Shown here in pieces: positions 53,300 to 63,975 of a stretch of 64,000 nt of DNA. Below the pieces are notes generated by a model, which saw only the letters and a program-made list of their open reading frames with translations, did no database searches and was not told the DNA's origin. The stretch comes from Saccharomycopsis phalli (Eukaryota > Ascomycota > Saccharomycetes > Ascoideales > Saccharomycopsidaceae), in the NCBI GenBank assembly GCA_020342235.1, contig CP073218.1, positions 930,001 through 994,000 on the forward strand, written 5' to 3'. The position numbers were made by a program, and so were the translations under genes. Positions within the stretch are counted from its first letter, which is position 1; each line of letters opens with the position of its first letter.

Positions 53300-54340
53300 A
53301 TTGAAAAGTTTTTCAATAATCATGTAATGTTTTTATATTATTGATTTCGCTGATGAGAGTTGTCACAACCTTTCCAGGTGAAGATGATGAGCCACGGAAT
53401 ATGCACCACCAACTGAGATTTCAATAATATATAGCAGATGTGATTTGAGTGGCACTAGGTGGTGATTTACGGTCCGTGTGATTTGTAATGAGCCATTGAG
53501 TGTTTCTAGATAGTACCTTGTCTAGACTAATGGCTTGTTTAGTTTATAGATCCTGGACAAGTCACTTGTCTAGACAAGTGTCTTTGTAGTTGCGATACGC
53601 CTTTATTCTGCAAATTGTGCCGGTGATTGAAATGATGAAAAAAATTTAACCAGTTCTGCTACTGAAACAGAATGAGGAGAACTAAATTTACCAAACTTTC
53701 TGACTCAATCGCCTCGCAATCAAAGACTAAAGTGAGTGTAGCGTATTTCCAAGTCCATTGGCATTTTGTAGTTTCATGGCTCCTACAAAAAGTTTACATG
53801 CTTACCATATGACGCTTCCTGAAGCGCAAGGTTGCCATACAGTCACGTGCCATTCGGTCCTGGCTCGGAGTACCATGTCTTTAAAATTTCGAGTCTAATC
53901 CTCCTGTATATCATAGCACCTTTTGCTGCATTTAGCCAGGTATTGCTCCTAAAACCTTGTTTAGAGGTGCAATCGTCAAGAGAAATATTTCTGGATACTC
54001 TAAGTAAAGTAACGCATCGCGCATTCATCAGACATCAACATGTAAAGTAGTGTCAAGAAAACTTTAAACTGTCGTAATTGTAATTAAACATTGATTATAT
54101 TAAACAGACAAACGATTTCCTCGTTTGTTGAATAGAATAATTTCATGGTCCAAGTCATGGTCAAAATTACAGTCTCACATAACATTGAATAAACCCCTTG
54201 TTGACATCATCATACTGCTATAACTAAATGGCCTCTGGCCTTAACTACGCACTACTAAAGAGCCAATCCTTAGACTTGCATAGCACCGTTTGATCATCGC
54301 GACAAGTACAACTTCCACTAATCAACCAAAGTACAATCAT
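53300..54340. other. Intergenic region right of RAD53
   Basis: About 1 kb AT-rich. CTTGTCTAGACAAG-like short inverted repeats at about 53515-53580; a 72-codon frame at 53832-54050 is not supported as a gene. Confidence 0.4.
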
Positions 54341-54344
54341 AATA

Positions 54345-54400
54345 ATAGTATTTATTTTTGTATTTACCTATATAATTCGGAACATTAGAGGTAGATATCC
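54345..54400 (-). mobile_element. LINE family-2 3' terminus
   Basis: TAATAGTATTTATTTTTGTA then TTTACCTATATAATTC matches the last ~50 bp of LINE family 2 on the minus strand. Extremely truncated; lies downstream of RNase T2-like gene 2. Confidence 0.5.
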
Positions 54401-54501
54401 AGTCATGATTCACATCCATGGCATTTTAAAACAATGCAACATTGTAAATACTAACTTTTCTTTTCAAAACTATTTAGACCAGCTAAATTCTTCCCCCGAG
54501 T

Positions 54502-55530
54502 CTACTCCGTGAGGATACAATGGCCTCGCTCGTTCGCTAGACAGAAATCCATGTTCTTTGACAGCTCAAGGAATGGCGAGCAAACACCGACATTCTCTGA
54601 CTCTAACTCACTCCAGGTAACAGGTTTCTCAGAAATAGAAAGTTTGTCCTCTACCATATTTCCCTTTCCTGCAAGATTATAATAATATTTAAACTTAGTA
54701 AGGCGGCAAAGAGGCCCTTCACGACGTGTATTGTCAATTGCTCCCTTGATAACCAAGTTTGGGTATTTGTTACTCAAGATCCGTTTAATGGCCTTATGTT
54801 TGTACACTTTCCCACGTTTTATATGAGAGAAAAAGTTTTTAGCATACATACCATGTTCTGACGTTAGATACCTTCCAGTTACAGTAATGTAGTCCGTGTA
54901 ACCCTGCTTCGTTCTAGCATAAAACAGGGCTTGATTCAAAAGACCCCTGAACTTCAAGGCCTGTTCAGTGGTGAACTTCTTTTCACGTTCAAATTTCTTC
55001 AACTGTTTGTAAGCCGATTGCTCTGGCAAGTTGTCGCATTGAACCTCGTAGCATTTCTCATTGAAGGACGAAAACATTGGTGAATGTTTGATGGCTTGAT
55101 TTAGTAGTACCTCCGCTTCATTTGTTGTAGTCCAGTATTTGGTTATCCATTTCTGTTGGAAGAATTCGGGGTTGATCAACTTCTTGTAGTTCCCAACTTC
55201 CTTAGGATCTGGATTTGGGCTTGGATCATATATGTTCGCCCACAATCCATGGATTTCGGCCGTGTCTGCTTTCACAGGTAAGTAGTAGGTAAAAATCATT
55301 TCCCGGGTTGTTTCGTCTGAACAGCCAGGATCCACCTTTTCTTTTTTTCTAACGACAGGACAAGTTTTCAAGTTAAGTGGATTGAAACTAGCAAGGAGAT
55401 TATCAATCTTTTCACTGTCATCAATATTGCCAGAATTACCAAGGTTTGGTTCGGTTGAAAGGGAAGCAGCCAGGCTGAATTCCAAAAAGAGCAAAGCTAA
55501 TAGCAAGTCAAAGATGATTAAGATGTTCAT
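54502..55530 (-). CDS. Secreted RNase T2-like protein, paralogue 2
   Basis: 342 residues with the same signal peptide as paralogues 1 and 3 (one change, T5 to I). IHGLW at about 93-97, then QKWITKYWT where the active-site HEWxKHGT belongs, FNEKCYEVQC, and CRLTKFKYYYNLAGKGN near 290. All eight cysteines of the family are kept. Intact frame. Upstream of the ATG is the 0.9-kb flank shared by all three genes and then LINE copy 3 on the opposite strand. Closer to paralogue 3 than to paralogue 1 in sequence and in its 3' flank. Confidence 0.75.
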   Translation of the reverse strand: MNILIIFDLLLALLFLEFSLAASLSTEPNLGNSGNIDDSEKIDNLLASFNPLNLKTCPVVRKKEKVDPGCSDETTREMIFTYYLPVKADTAEIHGLWANIYDPSPNPDPKEVGNYKKLINPEFFQQKWITKYWTTTNEAEVLLNQAIKHSPMFSSFNEKCYEVQCDNLPEQSAYKQLKKFEREKKFTTEQALKFRGLLNQALFYARTKQGYTDYITVTGRYLTSEHGMYAKNFFSHIKRGKVYKHKAIKRILSNKYPNLVIKGAIDNTRREGPLCRLTKFKYYYNLAGKGNMVEDKLSISEKPVTWSELESENVGVCSPFLELSKNMDFCLANERGHCILTE

Positions 55531-55678
55531 TGATGATGAACATAAGAGCGAATTCTAGGAATTTATAGGATTTTTTTTTTATTCTATCCATGTATGGAGT
55601 CTAGTATATGGCTATTTTTGTGCATTGAAAACGCCGTTTATCATAATTATGTGGTATTTTGTCCATTTGATATCCATC

Positions 55679-55750
55679 GTGACTTACTATACCTGTGACT
55701 TACTATACCTGTGACTTACTATACCTGTGACTTACTATACCTGTGACTGT
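55679..55750. repeat. 16-bp promoter repeat, four units
   Basis: GTGACTTACTATACCT in four perfect tandem units plus GTGACT, about 150 bp before the gene 2 ATG. Confidence 0.9.
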
Positions 55751-56080
55751 TGTTCAGTTTAAATTGTCCACTGGACATTATACTCGTTATTTATTGCTAT
55801 TATATTTATTATTTGCACGTCTATAAGTTGTATTTGTATATATTATTCATGTCACAAAATCTTTGCTACTTGTTGAAATGTCAAACATTACATTTCTTTT
55901 AACCTCAAGTCGATGATCACTCACGCCGAGCACTAAACGGCACGACAAAATGTTCATGCGTAAAAATTTATGATGTGTGGAGACGATATATTGTAAAATT
56001 CAAAGGCAATGAGAAATGTGATTCATTAGAGAATTAAATTAATCATTCAATTCCCTAGGGAAATGGTTCATGTTTTCCTT

Positions 56081-56366
56081 CAGTCAACTACTAAACGGCC
56101 AAAGCATAGTGTCACATGAAACTAAGACCGCATTCAAAGCCACAGCTGTTATGCACGAAATTTGAGGAACCCGTACCATTAACGGTCGGCGATATCTGAC
56201 ATTTGGAGCCCAATAAATCTACAACGGCATAATATCATGCAAGCAAGCCTCTCTTTTCTTTGACAAGATGGGATGTTAACAAAATTATATGACTCTGCTC
56301 TTCAATGTTGGACCGGTAGATTGCTTATTTCTAGATCACATCAAGTCTACCGTGCTAGTACTATGA
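56081..56366 (+). mobile_element. Old LINE ORF2 3' fragment inside the module flank
   Basis: Plus-strand counterpart of 15096-15377. Decayed ORF2 end and start of a LINE 3' UTR, ending at CCGGTAGATTGC. Confidence 0.6.
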
Positions 56367-56492
56367 ATAGCTGTCAAAATTAGTGACAAGGCCGACCAAG
56401 CTTCTTACACAACCACCACAAGAACTATATATCAGAAATACAAGAATGGAAAATTTTGCCCAACAGGAATCACGTTTCTGAAAGCGAAGTAT

Positions 56493-56517
56493 CCGAGGGG
56501 GCCTTTGGCCCCCTCGG
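56493..56517 (+). other. Perfect GC-rich hairpin at the LINE 5' end
   Basis: Stem CCGAGGGGGCC (56493-56503), loop TTT, stem GGCCCCCTCGG (56507-56517): 11 uninterrupted pairs, about 45 bp from the 5' end of the element. Also present in copy 1; copy 2 has one base fewer in one arm, which keeps its ORF1 frame open through the hairpin. Confidence 0.85.
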
Positions 56518-56558
56518 TTCATCAATTATCAGCAGATTTCCCAGGAGATCCGCCCAGG

Positions 56559-58196
56559 ATGATTGAAAAGCGCCCAGGCTCGCCGCGGCGGCCAATCCAG
56601 GAACCATGGTCAGATGCAACTGCATCGCACCAATCCCCTAACTTTGCCCCTGAAAGCAGCTCCGCTGCCCAACACGAGTCAGAATCTCCTTTACCGACAT
56701 CCAATTCCGTCTGGTCGACATCCCACTTACCGCTGTCGTTTGAGAAAGCGCTCGCACGGAGAATCCCTCTTCCTCAACTTACCGAAGACATCCCAGAATT
56801 CATCCGCACTTGGATTATTACCACCAACGGCATCATGCAGGAGCTCTGCTCTGAACAACCAACACTACCTTGGCAAAAATCAACCACAGAGCGCATTGAT
56901 CGCCTTGGCAAAGATGCACAAGAAAAGAAACAGGCCTACAGCACTCTAATGAATGAGATCCGGGAGCTAAAGGCTGAATTCAGATCCACCAAAAGCACTA
57001 GCTACTCTCAAGCAGCCGCCCGGGGCATGAAAAGTAATCCATCGTCAACTCGTCCAACCCATAGGGGGCGCCCTAATTCACCTTACCGTATTGACGGAAG
57101 GGAGTTGTACGCTCAAGGGAAACTCTTCTACAATCAGAACCTGAACCCAAACCCATCTTCTCAAGCTGAAAGGGACCACCAAGTCAAGAAAGTCAACACT
57201 CTTCGCAAACAGATCCCACAGGCGACCCGCGTCACTCTTACACGCTCCAAACAGATCAGAATTCACGTCTCCGAGCCATTGATCACGGAGGCAAAGAACA
57301 CTGTTCTCTCCATCTTTGATTCACCGGGATTTTTCGACCCGAGCCCTTGGGCCACGCGCGTCGTGGGGAACATCCCCCTCAAAGTCTCACCAGCCGCCCT
57401 TGAAGCTTTCTTCATAAAGGAAGCCAAAAAAGTAGAATGGGATGATCCACTCTTCTCCGCCCCTCCACGAGCTCTCATCAAACGAGATGTCCACATTGAC
57501 TGGGACAACATCTCAGAAGATAACGAAAAAGCTTACTGTGCCAAGCTCTTCTTTCCAAATGAAGACACTGCTACCTTCTTCACCAAGCAAAGTTTCTACC
57601 TTAACGGATTTATACCCATCCCAGTGTACGCCACGAGAGAGCGGTCTAATCCAAGAAAACGGCAACACATGAGCCCGCCAAATGAACCAATCACAAGCCA
57701 ACATAGCGGGAGAGTCACACGCAGTCAATCTCAAATGAGAAGTCCACCACTGGAGGCCCAGCCTCAAGCCACCATCCCACCATCAGCTACTCCAGATAGC
57801 TAGAAGGTACCTGAAACTCAAGCTAAGGACAACACCCCTGAGGACGACTCCTTGACCCACCAAGTCAACGACGATAACGAATCCGATGACATGGATTCGG
57901 ACTATGTCCCAGAAGATGATCAGGAGAGAGACGAAACATACCTGGGCGACAACATGGATGAAGCATCAGAGCTCCAGTCAGGCCCAGAAGAGGAGCAGGA
58001 AGAGGAGCCCTCTCAGGAAAATGACGAAGGCTTGACTCCATCAACAAACGAAGCCACTGTCAGCCGGAAAGCAATCAAGGCAGAAAGAATTGCAAAAGAG
58101 ATTGAGAGTAAAGCCCGGAAACTCCGTCCCAGAATAAGTCTAGCCAAAACCTACCAGAGTGGGGCCTCCAAGTCTGCTCGCCGGCAATTAAAATGA
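56559..58196 (+). pseudogene. LINE copy 3 ORF1
   Basis: From the ATG of MIEKRPGS the frame runs unbroken to a TAG at 57801-57803 (..SATPDS), then continues in the same frame as KVPETQAKDN..to the natural end RRQLK at 58196. The TAG replaces GAG of copy 2 and is shared with copy 1. N part Pro/Ser-rich, middle folded domain, C tail acidic then basic. Confidence 0.82.
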
Positions 58197-61100
58197 AGAT
58201 ATTAGTCATCTCCATTAACATACAAAAGAAACTATCAATTCTCGAAGCAACACTTAATCACTACAAAAATTCAAAGGCTATCATCATGGTTCAAGAGCCT
58301 CCATACCGTCACGGTGCATGGGGCCTCACAAATCTAGGACAAGCCTTTACTATTTTCGACGTCCCCGAATCTCAATCATCATCCACAGCAAATGAGGCGC
58401 TTACGGAGTCGGCTCCAAATGGAGCACCCCCTATCCGCCCCAGAGTTGTAACCTTTGTCAGCAACCACATCATAAAATCAACATCACCAAAGTTCCGGAT
58501 TGACCACATTGATACACTACGGGGAGGAGATATAATAGGTATCAAGATTATATCCAGACGACTCTCCATCGATCTCATCAACATCTACAACGCCCCGGCA
58601 ACATCCGCGGCACACCTCCTATCAGAGTCCCTTGAGACTCTCCAGCATCATCTCGTCTCCTGCGGCGGCCGCTTTAAAGGGGTCATCATGGGCGACCTAA
58701 ATGCTTCACATCCATCTTTTACCTCCCGGATCATACTGGGCTAACTTGCTACTTCTGACACTGCTGCTATTGACGCCATCATTGAGCTCGGAGATCTCTC
58801 CTGCCTTAATGAGTATGATAAACCTACACATCAAAGAGGCAACACGTTAGACGTCATTCTTGCAAGTCCCTCACTATCTCGGAAGGTAAGTCCCCTGACG
58901 AAACTTATGCAGTTTGGATCCGATCACTATGGCCTTAGGGTCAATATAAGAACCTCGGGCACTAGGGGCCCAGGCCCCTTCCTACTGCTCCCTGATCACT
59001 CCAAAACTGACTGGCTGAAAGTACTCAAAGAGCTAGGCCGCAAAGGGCCGAAGCTTCAACTCCGGTTCCCCCAGGCCCTCAACAAGGTCACCAACTCGTT
59101 CACAAAACGAATCCAGAAGCTTATAGCTGACCACACGCCAAGCAAAACAGTTAGTTATCTGTCAAAGAGATGGTTCACCCCAGAGGTGAAAGGTGCATTT
59201 GACAGAATGAGGAAAATGACAATGAATGACCCACAGAGACGGAGAGCATTAGAGGAATTCACCAAGATTCTTGCAAAAGCAAAGGCGGATTGCTGGAACT
59301 CGTTTCTTGAATCCTTAGACTCCTCTACCATTTGGACCGCGTTTAAATACTCCACCCCCCGCATCACCCACAAGATGTCCAAGCTGCATAACGAACAAAC
59401 TCAGCTCTTTAGTGAAACCTTCTACCCACAGATCTCTGTAGGGGAAGAACTCTCACGGAACACGTTCAAACTACACGAAGTCCCGTCTGACACTATCAAC
59501 CTGATTACAAAAGAGGAGATATACAATTCCTTTCGTTACTTAAAGCTAAAAAAGGCCACTGGGCCCGACCAAATATCAGTGGGACAGATTCGGGAACTAT
59601 GGAAAGGAAACACATTTCCGAACCAAATGGAAGCTATTTTCAATGCGTGCCTAATGCTAGGCATCTGCCCAGACCAGTGGAAGGAAAGCATCACAGTGGT
59701 AATCCCCAAGCTGGGAAAACCAGTCTATAACGTGGCAAAGGCGTACAGGCCAATTAGTCTCTTGAACATAATGGGAAAAATCTACGAATCAATCATGACT
59801 TAGCGCCTCGCAGCAACAATCAAGCTACCAAATGAACAATTTGGGGGCAGAGCAGGGTACTGCGCTACAGACGCGGTCATGTCACTAGTCAACGAAGTGT
59901 CACGGTACAGACAAGTTCAAAATGTCAGAGAACAACGTGTGTTCACAGCAGGAATCCGCACCTTACCATCCAAATATCGCCAGTCTGGGGCAGTGTTGGT
60001 GGACATCGAAGGTGCCTTCAACAACATGAATCACCCCATACTCCTAGCCAAAATGAAACAGGTAGGAGCTCCTCCTGAAATAATCAACTGGACCAGCAGC
60101 TTTCTAACTAATCGAAAGACAAAACTCCGAATCAATAATGAACTTTCGGAATTGTGGATTCCAGTAACGTTCGGAGTGCCGCAAGGCTCGCCCATCTCGC
60201 CCATCCTTTTCATGATCTACACACACGACCTCTACAAGCGAAACACAGACAATGGTGTACAAGTAATAGGATTCATTGATGTCATTACCATCTTCAAGCA
60301 CGGCAAGCAGAAGACGATTCAGAAAGCCCTCTCGGAGAGCCTACGGATCTGCCACCAATGGGCACAGGAAAACCACACTAGTTTCGTCTAAGGCAAAAAG
60401 CTACAATACATTCGCTTCTACCCAAACACCATCGGATCGGTCCTCCGCCTTCCAAATGGACAGACAAAAGACGAATCGGAGGCGGTCAAACTATTGGGAA
60501 TTACTCTAGACAAACGACTACAATTCACAGAACACATTAGGTCTACGATTAATCGCGCCAAAAAAGTGACAGAGCGCATTAGAACACTCAGCCGCGTTAC
60601 ACATGGCACAAGAGGAAATACCACGCTCACCTTGTTCAAAACATGCACGTTCCCGATAATATCCTACGGACTAGAGATCTTCTACTTCAAGCTCAACAAG
60701 AGCCAGAGGAACATGATAAAGGTATGTCACAACACCGCTCTACGACTGGCTTTGGGTATGCTAAGACCAACTGCGATTGGCATTCTCAACATTGAGTCAG
60801 AATCTCTCCCACTATCACTTCTACTCAAATGGGTTGCTATTGAAAAGTGCACCGATGGTTCACTAATACAAATCCAAACTCATCCAAAAGAGCATAGACA
60901 CGCAGATTAAATCAGGCGTCGCAAACAATGAACTCCACACGTACCCCCTCATCAAAGAGACACTCGCGGCCCTCAACATCAGCATTCCTTACCAACGATC
61001 ATTTGAAGACATTTCCTCAGAATCAATCAGAGGGCGGAACAACTAATTCAAGATCAGACTGAACTGGATACTGCCACACTACAAACGGCCCCACTGAAGC

Positions 61101-61555
61101 AAAGAAAATTTTCTGTTTTAAAAGAAGCTACACGGAAAAAGGTACCAAGGAATGGCAAGAGCTCATTGACTCCAATGAGATCCGGCTCCGTCACATTACA
61201 CAACTACACAAGGCTCAATTCCAGTGACTACTGAAAAGTCAAAATTACTACTTTCAGAAGCCCTAGTTGGACCTAAGCAAACACTCAGCAAGATCAGCCA
61301 ACTACTTAGCGGACAAAGCCTAGTTTCACATAAAACTAAGATTTTATTCAACACCGAAGCGAGCCCATCATGCAGCCGATGTGAGGATGCCGAACCATCT
61401 GTTTTCCATGACTTTACCTGCCCAGCACTATTGGGCTTTCGAGCCCAAGAACAGATATACAGGAATTACCAATGCTACTCAAGCCCGCCTCTTCTCAGAT
61501 AAGGCGAAGCTTAAAAACCTTATAGGATTCTACTCCTCGGTGCTGGACCGGTAGA
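58193..61555 (+). pseudogene. LINE copy 3 ORF2: endonuclease-reverse transcriptase
   Basis: Starts with ATG overlapping the ORF1 stop (AAATGA). APE endonuclease, RT with GFIDVITIF in the catalytic box, and a C-terminal CX2CX8HX3C knuckle (CSRC..HDFTC). Premature stops: TAA at about 58742, TAG at about 59801, TAA at about 60389; further frame changes after about 60900. Natural end FYSSVLDR at 61555 lies out of frame with the front part. Confidence 0.86.
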
Positions 61556-61589
61556 TTTTCTCCTTTTTGTTACAGCACGTTAGGAGGGC

Positions 61590-61838
61590 TACCGAGTTAG
61601 TACCTTGGGGAGGGGGTGGCGAAAGCCACCTCTAAAGATTTAGGCGAAAAACACATTGCCCCTCCAATGCTCATTACCTTACATATTTACAAGCTCTGGT
61701 CGAAAGTTTTTTATCTCTGTTGCAGAGTTTTCTTTCGACGACTATATAGCAGCACCGTCCTTAGTCGTAAACGGCGAAGTATAAATCTCCTCTGGGAGCC
61801 TAGTATAGCTATAGCCTTAAATAAATATTAATAATAAT
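61590..61838 (+). other. Structured 3' UTR of LINE family 1
   Basis: Three stem-loops are visible: GGTGGC-GAAA-GCCACC (about 61615-61630); GTCGAAAG...CTTTCGAC enclosing CTCTG-TTG-CAGAG (about 61698-61740); and the CCGT...ACGG block followed by TATAGCTATA. An AT tail follows. This is the part of the element most often found alone elsewhere in the window. Confidence 0.65.
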
Positions 61839-61840
61839 AA

Positions 61841-62015
61841 TGACTGCTCCCATTGAAGTTTTCAATCCCAAGCAACCAAATGAGGGTTGACAAAGGGTTT
61901 TCTTCAACAGCAATGCTGCCTCAGGATGTTCCTGAGTGAAAATATATCTATCGAATAATCGTAATGCCGGAGACAATATATAGCTAAATACAAAAATAAA
62001 TAATAATATTATTAT
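61841..62015 (+). mobile_element. LINE family-2 3' end
   Basis: Starts ACTGCTCCCATTGAAG directly after the LINE copy 3 tail, has the CTCAGGA-TGT-TCCTGAG hairpin, and ends in AATAATATTATTATTATTA at about 62005-62022. No coding part. Confidence 0.8.
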
Positions 62016-62096
62016 TATTATTAAAGCAATTCAACATGGTAAATACTAATTTTTCTTCTCAAAACTATTTAGACCAGCTAAATTCTTCCTCCGAGT

Positions 62097-63137
62097 CTAT
62101 TTCATGTTGGAACAATAGCCTTTCGCGTTCATTAGACAGAATTTCATGTCCTTTGACAGCTTACGGAATGGCGAACATTTATTACCAACCTCTAACTCTG
62201 GCAAGGTAACAGGTTTCTCAACAATAGAATATTTGCCCTCTACCATATCGCCTTCTCCTTGAAGTGTATAAACATATTTAAAACTAGAAAGATAGCAAAT
62301 ATTCTTTTCATGATCTAAATTGCCAGGTCTTCCCTGGATAATCAAGTTTGGGTATTTACTAGTTAAGATCTGTTTAATGGCTTCCTGGCTGTACAATTTC
62401 CCAATTATCAAATCAGAGATAGTTCTTTGGGCATAAGTACCATAATCTGTTAATAGAAACCTTCTAGTTGCTCTCATGTAGTCTATGTAACTTTGCTTCT
62501 TTATAGGATATGACAGGGCTTTATCCAAAAGTTCATAGAACTTCAAGTACTGTTTAGGCGCGAGCTTCTTTTCATGTTGAAATTTCTTCAACTGTTTGTA
62601 AGTCGATTCCTCTGGCAAGTCGTCGCATTGAACCTCATAGCATTGCTTATCGAAGGACGAAAACAGTGGTGCATGTTTCATGGCTTCTTTTAGTGGTGTG
62701 TCCGCATCATTTGTTTTAGTCCAGTATTTGGTTATCCATTCCTGTTGGAAGAATGTAGGGCCGATCAACTTCTTGAAGAACTGAACTTCTTTAGGATCTG
62801 GCTCAGCTTCCAATTTATTAAGCGCCTTCCACAATCCATGTATTTCAGCCGTCTCACGTTTAAAATGTAAGTAGTAGGCAAAAATCACTTCCAGGATTTT
62901 TTCGTTTAAACAGCCAGAAACCACATTTTCTTTTTTTCTAACGACAGAACAAGTTCTCAAGTCCAGTGGATTGAAACTAGCAAGGAGATTATCAATCTTT
63001 TCACTGTCATCAATCTTTTCACTGTCATTAATATTGCCAGAATTACCAAGGTTTGGTTTGGTTGAAAGGGAAGCAGCCAGGCTGAATTCCAAAAAGAGCA
63101 AAGCTAATAGCAAGTCAAAGATGATTAAGATGTTCAT
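62097..63137 (-). CDS. Secreted RNase T2-like protein, paralogue 3
   Basis: 346 residues. Signal peptide identical to paralogue 2. A seven-residue duplication (NDSEKIDDSEKIDN, about 38-51) lies just after it. IHGLW at about 100-104, then QEWITKYWT: of the canonical HEWxKHGT the E, W, K and T are kept but both histidines are Gln and Tyr. FDKQCYEVQC and CYLSSFKYVYTLQGEGD near the C terminus; all eight family cysteines kept. Intact frame. Second unit of the 7.6-kb tandem array; its LINE partner would start just past the window end. Confidence 0.75.
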   Translation of the reverse strand: MNILIIFDLLLALLFLEFSLAASLSTKPNLGNSGNINDSEKIDDSEKIDNLLASFNPLDLRTCSVVRKKENVVSGCLNEKILEVIFAYYLHFKRETAEIHGLWKALNKLEAEPDPKEVQFFKKLIGPTFFQQEWITKYWTKTNDADTPLKEAMKHAPLFSSFDKQCYEVQCDDLPEESTYKQLKKFQHEKKLAPKQYLKFYELLDKALSYPIKKQSYIDYMRATRRFLLTDYGTYAQRTISDLIIGKLYSQEAIKQILTSKYPNLIIQGRPGNLDHEKNICYLSSFKYVYTLQGEGDMVEGKYSIVEKPVTLPELEVGNKCSPFRKLSKDMKFCLMNAKGYCSNMK

Positions 63138-63285
63138 TGATGATGAACATAAGAGCGAATTCTAGGAATTTATAGGATTTTTTTTTTATTCTATCCATGT
63201 ATGGAGTCTAGTATATGGCTATTTTTGTGCATTGAAAACGCCGTTTATCATAATTATGTGGTATTTTGTCCATTTGATATCCATC

Positions 63286-63355
63286 GTGACTTACTATACC
63301 TGTGACTTACTATACCTGTGACTTACTATACCTGTGACTTACTATACCTGTGACT
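63286..63355. repeat. 16-bp promoter repeat, four units
   Basis: Four tandem GTGACTTACTATACCT units, as in module 2 and unlike the two units of module 1. Confidence 0.9.
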
Positions 63356-63691
63356 GTTGTTCAGTTTAAATTGTCCACTGGACATTATACTCGTTATTTA
63401 TTGCTATTATATTTATTATTTGCACGTCTATAAGTTGTATTTGTATATATTATTCATGTCACAAAATCTTTGCTACTTGTTGAAATGTCAAACATCACAT
63501 TTCTTTTAACCTCAAGTCGATGATCACTCACGCCGAGCACTAAACGGCACGACAAAATGTTCATGCGTAAAAATTTATAATGTGTGGAGACGATATTTTG
63601 TAAAATTCAAAGGCGATGAAAAATGAGATTCATCAGAGAATTAAATCAATCATTCAATTCCATAGGGAAATGGTTCATGTTTGTTTTCCTT

Positions 63692-63975
63692 CAGTCAACT
63701 ACTAAGCGGCCAAAGCATAGTGTCACATGAAACTAAGACCGCATTCAAAGCAAAAGCTGTTATGCACGGAATTTGAGGAACCCGTACCATTAACGGTCGG
63801 CGATATCTGACATTTGGAGCCCAATAAATCTACAACGGCATAATATCATGCAAGCAAGCCTCTCTTTTCTTTGACAAGATGGGATGTTAACAAAATTATA
63901 TGACTCTGCTCTTCAATGTTGGACCGGTAGATTGCTTATTTCTAGATCATATCAAGTCTACCGTGCTAGTTCTAT
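63692..63975 (+). mobile_element. Old LINE ORF2 3' fragment inside the module flank
   Basis: Third copy of the fragment described at 15096-15377 and 56081-56366, at the same place in the flank. Confidence 0.55.

Larger units (their letters stand above)
55531..56445. repeat. Module flank, copy 2
   Basis: 915 bp between RNase T2-like gene 2 and LINE copy 3. It is about 98% identical by eye to 63138-64000 and, in inverse orientation, to 15015-15895. Includes the 16-bp repeat and the old LINE fragment. Confidence 0.92.
56446..61840 (+). mobile_element. Non-LTR retrotransposon (LINE family 1), copy 3
   Basis: Complete from 5' end (AATGGAAAATTTTGCCC) to the tail TTAAATAAATATTAATAATA at about 61838. 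ORF1, ORF2 and the whole structured 3' UTR are present. Left flank is the module flank; right neighbour is a LINE family-2 tail. Shares a premature ORF1 stop and the RT Asp-to-Val change with copy 1. Confidence 0.93.

Noticed and set aside
53832-54050. Small membrane-protein-like frame of 72 codons
   Set aside because: One short hydrophobic stretch only, no conservation evidence, and similar in size to chance frames in this AT-rich gap.
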